Of a stretch of DNA of 64,000 nt, positions 56,386-64,000 are shown piece by piece. Source of the DNA: Azolla caroliniana (taxonomy: Eukaryota > Polypodiophyta). The stretch lies in contig JBHGNT010000018.1 in NCBI GenBank assembly GCA_043228905.1, positions 8,432,001-8,496,000 on the forward strand. The letters run 5' to 3'. The position numbers and the translations under genes were made by a program. Position 1 is the stretch's first letter; each line of letters begins with the position of its first letter. The notes beneath the pieces are model-generated. The model was not told the origin of the DNA. It worked only from the letters and a program-made list of their open reading frames with translations, and searched no databases.

Positions 56386-57184
56386 TAGTTCAAGCTAGGC
56401 ATTTTGTTTTGTTTTCCTTCAAAGATTTCTAAAGGCTACAACTTGAGCTTGTCTACCTAGAAGCTTACAATTTTATTTTATTTTTTCCAAACAATATATA
56501 CTTCCATTAGTTTTTAAAAAGGCATATTAGCTACAACATACAAAACAATTCCAAACAAACATGTTTTCATATGACATCCTCTCAGGCTCATCAACAAGCA
56601 TATTCCTTTGTAAGCTTTACGTAATTGGGTATGTATAGCTAAAACAAAGTACTTAGTTAAGTCCACACTTGAAAGCAACTTCTTATACCAAGCATCATAT
56701 GCATGTGAATCATCACCATTACTCCCAACATGTAAGGAATAATTAGAATCCAACTCCCAAAGTGAGGGTTTCTCTTCCATACCTCTAAAAAAAATAATAG
56801 TATTATGAGCAGTAGATCCACCATATTGTAATACCAATGGATCTCCCATATTTTGATACATATCCATCAGAGCAGATTCTGCTATACTGTTGTGTGGATC
56901 AACCTTGGGAATATCTGACAAGCCCAAGAAGAATAACCGATGACCTAAGGCAGCCAAGCCATAAGAATATTGAGCAACATTTTTCCAATTGAAGCTGTCA
57001 ATACAGTTTTTTCTCAAAACCCCAATATGATATTTTTGTTTCTTTCTATCCCTATCATCATTTTGACCCTCCTTTTGTATAAATTCAATATGTTTAGTGC
57101 TCTTTGGTTCAATTTTTGTTAACTTTGGCAATTAAGTTAAGTCAATCAAAGATTCTCTCAAATCTTTAGTTCAAGCTAGGCATT
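56386..57184. repeat. 18-bp target-site duplication around the SAC pseudogene
   Basis: TAGTTCAAGCTAGGCATT occurs perfectly at 56386-56403 and 57167-57184, exactly flanking the A-rich tail and the 5' truncation point. Confidence 0.85.
56404..57166 (-). pseudogene. Processed pseudogene of a SAC-domain phosphoinositide phosphatase
   Basis: On the minus strand NVAQYSYGLAALGHRL, SALMDMYQNMGDPLVLQYGG and KPSLWELDSNYSLHV match plant SAC1-5-like phosphatases (FIG4 relatives), which remove phosphate from phosphoinositides. The active site, normally C-x5-R-T, reads NCIDSFNWKN: Cys kept, Arg lost. A stop lies upstream of PKLTKIEPK, and about 45 residues before KPSLWELDS are missing. Coding sequence from several expected exons is continuous. 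The copy is 5'-truncated, ends in an A-rich tail (AAAACAAAACAAAA on the minus strand) and is flanked by an 18-base direct repeat (56386-56403 and 57167-57184). These are the marks of LINE-driven retroposition. It is dead. Confidence 0.8.
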
Positions 57185-57317
57185 CCACAATGAATGGTAG
57201 CATAGGCCATCAATGTAGGATTTGACTCAATTTTGCAGGTTGGATGCAAAGATGTGATCAGGTCCTTGTCGGGATGTCCTCAGGGTATTAGTGAAACTGA
57301 ACAAAATTTGTTTGTAA

Positions 57318-57615
57318 GTGCAAGTAAATATGCCAAAATCTATGGCAAAACGTTGTTTTGTGTTAGTCTTCTTAGACTATCTATATCTTATTGTACCCCA
57401 AGAAAACATTGATAAAGCTTATAACATTTTTTTCGGCCACCAAGTACATGCTCAATATAGTTACAAATTGTTGCTTTGGCGACCCAACAATAGTCTATGC
57501 ATATTCGGATTTCTCTATTCGTTTTGGAGACAATAATGATTGGAAACACCCATGTGGTATGCTCAATGGGATATATTATGCATGCCGATAACATCTTCAC
57601 GATTTGTGTATGCAT
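57318..57615 (-). pseudogene. Antisense gypsy RT fragment
   Basis: Minus-strand reading IYPIEHTTWVFPIIIVSKTN followed by REIRICIDY is a gypsy RT entry, and GYNKI-x-IV-x-ED-x-HKTTF continues it with stops (x) toward 57320. It is a different lineage from G0 and G1. No flanking domains are recognisable. Confidence 0.65.
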
Positions 57616-57619
57616 TGTG

Positions 57620-59099
57620 TGGATGCATCAGGCGAGGTCTTTGCAACATTGGTCATGCATTTTCTCTCAAGGGGATAGTATGGGATACTACCTTTTGAGG
57701 TATGCTTTTCATGTCTCCACAACCCCGCGGGAATACATCTTTGAATTCTTATAAGAGTCTAGTTAAAGTGTCTCCCTCTACTTATGAGAAGCTATTTGAG
57801 ATGAATGCTACTTTACAAATTTTGTCATCCATAGTTTAATCTCCGTTACTTTAGATGGGCCTTTTCATGTCTGACTCACTCATATTACTTATATTGCTTA
57901 TTAAGGTCTACATCAAATGGCAAAGCAAGACCTTAGGTCAAACAATTGAAAGTGGGCAAGGAAATCTACCTCCTCTAGTAATATTGGTGACTTGGTAGGG
58001 GTTGTACTAGTTGTGAGGGGTATTTTGGTTAACCATTTTGTTGCTGTGAGGTTAAGGTTGGCTAGGAAAATAAGGTCAATGAAGGTTTCTTCTTCTTTGA
58101 CTTTTTTTCTGGTTAAAGGGGTCAAGGTTAAAACAAGAAATTATCTAACGGTCTTCTTCATAGCCTCGGGTACCAATTGGGCACATCACATCGGTGATTG
58201 CAAAGATATACACCCATTGCATATCTAAGGATGTTTAGGTAGTGTGCTTAGCGTCACTATGAGCTTTTAGCCAATGTTCAAGGTCACGATTGAAATGTTG
58301 ATCCCTCTCTTGCTTCTTTTGGATGGCACCTGAGTAAGTTCATTTCAAACTCTGTTCTAGTTTAGTGGGCATCCATAAGAGGGATCACTTCTTATTGATG
58401 ATCCTTTTGAGTGTAGACGTGAATTCTATAGGTCTTATTATTTCTTCACATGTAGATTCTCGAAATGCCAACTTCCATGACCAACCTATCTACTCAAGGA
58501 AACGTCTTCTTAGTAGGCTGTCATGTGCTATTTAGTTAGTGTCACTATGAAGGTGAGGTCGTATGAAGGTGAGGAAGAACTTGACTTCGTAGACCGAAAA
58601 TTTATGGTACAAACCGAAATAGAGACAACCAATTGGGATGGTTGCTTGGTTTTGACTTCTACATTTTCCTTTTCCTCTATACCCATGGTTATCATTGGAC
58701 CATGCTCATGAGGGTACTATGGACAAGAAATCTTGTGCTTGTTGATTGGGGGAATTCGAGGGTCTTGCAAGTAATGACTCTTCGTTCTAATTGAATCAAG
58801 TTCATTAAACCATTTGGTTCTAATATTTCTAATTTGTCTAACATTTTGTAACCCTATTTGGGCCTTGAAGTTGAAGATTTTTGGGGGAGTCATTTGTGGT
58901 GTGCCTCATTGCCCCATGACTGCATGCCTTTGCTCCTATGTTGGTAGGCGTGTGGGGCTTTCTTGTGCTTCACCAGAGCACGTCTATATATTGGTCTAAG
59001 CTCCGAACCGGAGTATACCCTTGTGGTGGGGAGATCAGCAAAGGTGGTTGTTGAACACCTTCGAGCTAATGCTTACTTAGCTTAACTATTAGTGCTTAA

Positions 59100-59151
<52 letters not shown>

Positions 59152-61951
59152 ACATAGACATGAATGTACAGACAAGGAAGATATAAGAATGACACAAAAT
59201 TTCTGATTACAAAGAGGTTTAGCACCATAAAAGAGGAGTCAATTAGGGTTTTTCTTGCTTAGCTCTTAATCTAATCTCTCTTATGTCTAATGGCGGATTA
59301 AAGGGATATAGTGGGAGCTCACTTAAGATTGGAGAAAACCTACAAAAGTCACCAAAAGGTAATTGAGCTCCTTTCACATAAGGTTGCCCATTGTCTTACA
59401 TTGCTTCCTATTTGGTTTGTTCTATAGGTTAGTTGAGCTAAGTGTCCCTTGTTGGTGCCACTATGAATGTGAGGATAGTGTCAACATGTTCATTAGAATT
59501 GGAATTGGGAACATCTTTTAGATCATACAATTGATCTTGCCCTTTGATGTTACATTTGTTTATAGCTTCACCTCACCATCCAACACCACTTGTTGAGTCA
59601 ATCTATACAATTTAAGTGAGCAATCATAACCGTTGGTTTAAACTAGAGCATGTTTCCGTAAACTTTTGTAAATTTTGGTGGGGTGATATATGTCACTCAT
59701 TCCTTTCTGTCAATAAAACACTAATAAGTCAACTAACCTTACATCATTAACCATATGGCTTTGACTTTTGTATTGGAAATTGTTTACTTCAATATGAAGC
59801 GAAATAATTCCATGCCTTTTACATCATGTATGTTTCACCTAACTCATTTGATTGTAATTTTAAGTTCAAAGCACTAAAGGTATAGAAAATATCACAAAGT
59901 TTTTGTTTGAAGGTATAATGGATGAACATGAAAAAAGAACATGATAAAGTGGTGAATCTACAACCAAAGGTGGGGGGACAAGATCCCTATGTTGGGGGCG
60001 TATAACCTGACAATGGGTGTACAACAAAAACATATAACTATATAAATTTATGTTTGTGTGTTTGCACACGTACAATTGAGAGGGGGGAGAAACAAAGTAT
60101 GATATATGTGTAAGTTTTATTTAATGGCGAAAATAGATGTTTCAAAGTTGTAATGAGAAAAGGCGATTGAGAATAACTTGACGAAAATCGCAAAACAAGA
60201 CGGGTAAAAAATTCAAACTTACAATATTGATCTTAATATGAACTTTTGCAACTCAATTGAGAGTGGGTCCATGGAGAATCTCATCTAGATTCGGGTAAAA
60301 GGACCTTTCGAAGTTGAGAAAGAAAGCATGCCCTAAATATAATATCATCAGAGATACAGTCAGTCGAACCAGCATGTCAAACTAGCATTATGTAGACATG
60401 TCAAACCAGCATTATGTATGCAAGTGTTAACTGGGGGTGGATTTTTAAATTAATATTATCACAAATAAAGGACAAAAAAATGTCAATGGAAAATAATGTG
60501 TAAGCAAAAACAAATGTTCTCGTATTCATATGAAACCAAACAAATAACATCGGTACACTTATGTGACTTATTAGGTTTTTTTCCTCTTCGTAAATGTTTA
60601 CACTTGAAATTGTATAACTATGTATATATTATTGTCTTGACATACAATAACTTGTATTCCTCCACATAGATCACCTTTACTTGCACTCTAAGGTTTTAAC
60701 AATCTTTGTACAAAGGTTTTCACCTTTTTCAACCCCACTTGTGTACCCCTATGTTGCTTCTAATTTCCTCGTTCTCTTAGTTTGAAAGAAGTTTAGATAT
60801 CCCGCCTCTCACTCGCACCCTTAACAACTTTGAAAGGCATGTCTTGTACGAGCTCCAAATTCTTTCACGCATTCACTTTCAATCCAAAAAGCAAGATGAA
60901 ATTATCCATAGGTCTTGGAAGATACATGTGTAATGAATCATTTAGAGAACCTTTTTATACAAGTTTTCTCCTTTTTACCAAGGAATCATGAAAATCTTTC
61001 TCTCATGATGAAAAAAATAAGCCTTCAAAAAATTGTTCTCCTAATCATTTATGTTTGTTGAATTGGCATTATATTGCAAGAACAAGAAGATCATGCCATT
61101 TCTTTTAATGGTTAAAAAAAGCTTTGAATATTGCATGTAGTAATTAAAAAGTTGGCCATCATTAGAGAGAAGGGGCATAGCTTGAAATGTTTAAACCACA
61201 TTTACACAAGATGTTATTTTAAAAGTCAATTCTGTTGGAGTCCATGTGAAGCCTTTTAAGTTTTAAGTAGATGAAGTATCCCTAGTCTTAGATGAAGCAT
61301 AACACAATAAATGATGATGGAAATTATTCAAAGGGTTGATAAAGTTGAACCAAAACTAATGCACATGATTAAGGTTATGACAAAGAGTGGCAGAGTTATT
61401 AAGTGCGCCACGATGCCAATATATGGTTAGAAATGCAATGAGGAAACATAGACTAAATCTCTAAAGAAGAGTAGCATCAAAATGTCCATGGATCCAAAGT
61501 CGATCTACTTGCGATAGTTATGATTCATATAGAATGTTAGTATTATGATAATGGTGGTGTTGTACAAAAAAAGGAAGAGTTAAAAATTGAAGAAAGCGAT
61601 AACAAAACTCTTAAAATAGTATATGCCATAGTTTGCGTATTTGAATAACAATTTCATCGCATTCTCATGTAGTATTAAATAGCATGACTTTATGACTATC
61701 ACTTGTTATGTGTGCATTCAAAATTTAGCATTTCCTCAATTGAAATAGAAATAGAAGATTAAATTAGAGTGAGCACAATTTACATTGAATATATTTACAT
61801 AGAATCTATGGTAGGTAATTTAGGCTCTATTTTACTATAAGTTTAATTTTTACATTTGTATTCAAATATCTTAATGTTTGTAAAGTGAGCCAAATTTGAG
61901 TATAGTGTGTCACTAAGAAAACTACAAATTTTTCAAATGTGGAAATACATG
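57620..61951. other. Intergenic region, no convincing gene
   Basis: AT-rich with short, chance-like open frames. It holds one CT microsatellite (59106-59148). Nothing else could be assigned. Confidence 0.5.
59106..59148. repeat. (CT)n microsatellite
   Basis: Forty-three bases of CT repeat in intergenic DNA. Confidence 0.95.
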
Positions 61952-62112
61952 TGTAAATTCTTCAACATAAGATGGAGAGGCCTATTGTCCCTACCTTGTT
62001 CATTCACATAAAACTAGAAATAAAAATAATACAAACTTTAAAGAAATGGAGAGTGTCGGTGATGTTGTACAACAGAAGAAAATTGTGTGTGTGTGCATTT
62101 ACTTGCAAGATA

Positions 62113-62177
<65 letters not shown>

Positions 62178-62344
62178 ATGTTAGCAATATGAAAAATACA
62201 ACAGTAACTTAATTACAAAAGGGTTGGTTTAAATAACTTAGGGCAACTGCCCTTTCTACTATTTCCAAAACTAGCCTGAACCTAGGGTGTCCATTGTTAG
62301 TGTGAAAGCCACTACATTAGGGAAGTTGGATTTGACTCTGAACA
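61952..62344 (-). repeat. 3' LTR of CopF with a GA/CT microsatellite
   Basis: On the minus strand it starts TGTTCAGAGTCAAATCC after the purine-rich GAAGGGGCG. It contains a 60-base GA run (62114-62173; CT in the sense of the element). The far end at TGTAAATTC (61952) is chosen by analogy with the TTTACA ends of the related LTRs and is uncertain. Confidence 0.5.
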
Positions 62345-62574
62345 CGCCCCTTCAAACACAACTTCTAGTCGCCCGAAAGTCGTCTTTCTGTTTGGCTCGT
62401 TTCGGCTTTCGGAATTCCTCAATTTTGTGTTCAGATGGTCAGTCTGATTGGCTTTGACTGTTCTCCTATGTCTTCGGCTACCCTTTGGTCGGTTTGTTGC
62501 TACTCTTTTGGTCGTCTTCGATCGATTGATCAACTGTTATTCAATTGTTGCGTTGTGCTCATCGTTTGTTGTAC

Positions 62575-64000
62575 TCCCCCTCAAGCTCGGCAATGCGGCT
62601 ATCATTAGGCCAAGGTCTATCATGAATTACTTGAGCTTGTTGACTCCTAAGGCCTTTGTAAAGATGTCGACTATCTAAAGGTTTGTGTTGATGTGCTACA
62701 GGTCCACATCTCTAGCCTGAACGTGCTCTCATATGAAGTGGTAGTGCACTTCGATATGCGTCGTGCGCACATGGAACACCGGGTTCCAAGCCAGATGAAT
62801 ACCACTCATGTTGTCCCAGTAAACGAGAATCAGATCCTTGATGGGAACGCCCAGATCCTTCAATGTTCTTTTTAGCCAAACGACTTCACATGCTGTGATG
62901 GCCATGGCCCTATACTCGGCTTCTGTGCTCAATAGTGCGATTGTCGGCTACTTTTTGTTGCTCCACTACCAAGGGAGAAGACAAACCCGGAGGTCGATCG
63001 CTTATTGGCCTTATACTCGGCCTAGTCTACATCTGTGTACCCTTTGAGTTGAACGATCGTGTCTAACTTATACATGATGGTGTAACCATCGTCCCTCTCA
63101 CGTACCTAAGTACTCTCTTAGCGCACTCTAGATGAATATCTTGAGGTTTCTGAATGAATTGGCTAAGTACACCTACCAGATAGCTAAGGTCGGGTCGTGT
63201 GATGGTAAGATAGATTAAGCTATTGATTAGCTAACGATACTGAGTCGGCTCGCACCCTCGTGTTACAGAGTCAACATTGAGCTTTAGGTTTCGATCGAGA
63301 GGGGTTGACACAAGTTTGCACTCTACCATCCCGAACTTGTATAGTAAGTTAAGAATGTAGTGCCATTGGGAGATCATGATCCCCACTAGTGTCTGAATTA
63401 CTTCTATCCCAAGGAAGTAATGGAGCTCGTGCATATCTTTCATTTCAAATATGCCGGACAAGAGCAATTTGAACTTATTGATGTCGGTTAGATTCCCGCC
63501 TCTGATTACCAGCTCATCCATGTACTGGATGATGACAATCGAACTTTCGAAATCGTGTCTTACGTAGAGGTAGTTTTTCGATTTTGAGTTTCGAAAGCCG
63601 ATTTGGTGAAGATACTGTATAATCTTCGAATGCCAAGCACAAAGTGCTTGCATGAGTCCGTAAAACAACGTCGTACGTTTGAGTGTATCCTTTTTGCTAC
63701 CTGTCATGCTTTGTAGCAGTTGACGGAGCCGTCGACATTACAATTGACCTTGTAGATCCATCTACTACCGATCGCTTTCTTGAGTGGTGAGTGGGGAGCG
63801 GGATCACATGTCTCGTTCTTGCATAACGTCTCCATCTCCTCGTTCATGACTTCCACCCATTGTGGATCCTTTGCTGCGTTGGAAAACATTTCCGGTTCTC
63901 GGACTATCGCCACTTCATCATAAAGGCATAGTAATATGCTATGTAGTCATTGTAGCTGAATTTGTTAACCAGGTTCTTCTCTCAAGTGGAGTGACAAAGT
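62575..64000 (-). pseudogene. Copia RT-RNase H, CopF
   Basis: Minus-strand reading starts with NKFSYNDYIAYYYAFMMK and REPEMFSNAAKDPQWVEVMN, then RWIYKVNCNVDGSVN with a stop at 63704-63706. A gap of RT coding follows before FYGLMQALCAWHSKIIQYLH. The catalytic box reads IIQYMDELVIRG: YVDD has become YMDE, so the second Asp is lost. RNase H gives STEAEYRAMAITACEVVWLK and WDNMSGIHLAWNPVFHV. It closes near IVDIFTKALGVNKLK and LPSLRGSTT with stops around 62660-62690. A long non-coding tail (about 230 bases) separates it from the LTR. Confidence 0.82.

Larger units (their letters stand above)
61952..64000 (-). mobile_element. Antisense copia CopF, running off the window
   Basis: On the minus strand the linker, RT, RNase H, polypurine tract and 3' LTR follow from 64000 down to 61952. 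It belongs to the CopA/CopC family in its protein. Its 5' part is beyond the window. Confidence 0.85.

Noticed and set aside
57992-58228. Small open frame with basic and hydrophobic stretches
   Set aside because: Composition-driven, no recognisable domain and no neighbours supporting a gene.

Overview
The window looks like a piece of a transposon-rich flowering-plant (or at least seed-plant) nuclear chromosome. The evidence is a class II trehalose-6-phosphate synthase gene with plant-type introns, Ty1/copia elements primed by initiator tRNA-Met, several Ty3/gypsy families, many CT/GA microsatellites and AT-rich intergenic DNA. The species cannot be named from sequence alone. Two gypsy families (one with a C-terminal chromodomain resembling fungal or early-land-plant chromoviruses) and a DUF7869-like transposon protein are less usual company for an angiosperm, from memory. 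Only one gene looks intact and host-encoded: the TPS gene on the + strand at 26076-29284.

Layout. 1-4377: degenerate gypsy 'G0' (protease tail to integrase) with a 3' LTR (family 'G2'). 4389-4895: tandemly duplicated C-terminal piece of a DUF7869-like protein. 5262-10682: copia 'CopA', 5'-truncated, with a solo LTR ('L3') in gag and an antisense G2 LTR fragment in pol. 10721-12587: decayed DUF7869-like protein. 13285-13719: antisense copia LTR plus primer-binding site ('CopE'). 13760-14182: gypsy integrase tail with an in-frame 57-bp minisatellite. 14680-17394: copia 'CopD'. 17395-25440: intergenic DNA with microsatellites and a tRNA-derived SINE-like head. 25441-29519: the TPS gene. 29520-36160: intergenic. 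36165-37394: antisense copia 'CopB'. 37395-38973: antisense gypsy 'G3' reduced to gag plus LTR. 38975-40236: near-identical inverted repeat of a gypsy integrase fragment. 40260-42115: gypsy 'G4' split by a solo LTR of family G1. 42330-43745: second G0-like relic. 43735-44260: antisense gypsy gag relic. 44490-54742: copia 'CopC' with both LTRs, carrying a G3 solo LTR and, nested in its RNase H region, a chromovirus 'G1' (49552-54072). 55492-56135: lone G2 LTR. 56404-57166: processed SAC-phosphatase pseudogene with an 18-bp target duplication. 57318-57615: antisense gypsy RT relic. 57620-61951: intergenic. 61952-64000: antisense copia 'CopF' running off the window.

How it fits together. Target-site duplications order several insertions: CopC entered older DNA (CGGTT/CAGTT), then G1 entered CopC (AAGCC) and a G3 LTR entered CopC (ATCTC); another G1 LTR entered G4 (TCAAG). 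Nearly every element has stop codons, frameshifts or lost catalytic residues, so none is likely autonomous.

The most unusual signal is that LTRs of three families (G1, G2, L3), all with TGTC starts, carry an antisense tRNA-like block near their 5' end. Each block has an A-box-like and a B-box-like sequence about 44 nt apart, the spacing of a real tRNA gene. Other points worth a second look are paired hairpins with covarying arms in the G2 LTR, the large inverted repeat whose arms differ mainly by CpG transitions, the palindrome TAGTACTA recurring through G1, and the LINE-type processed pseudogene.
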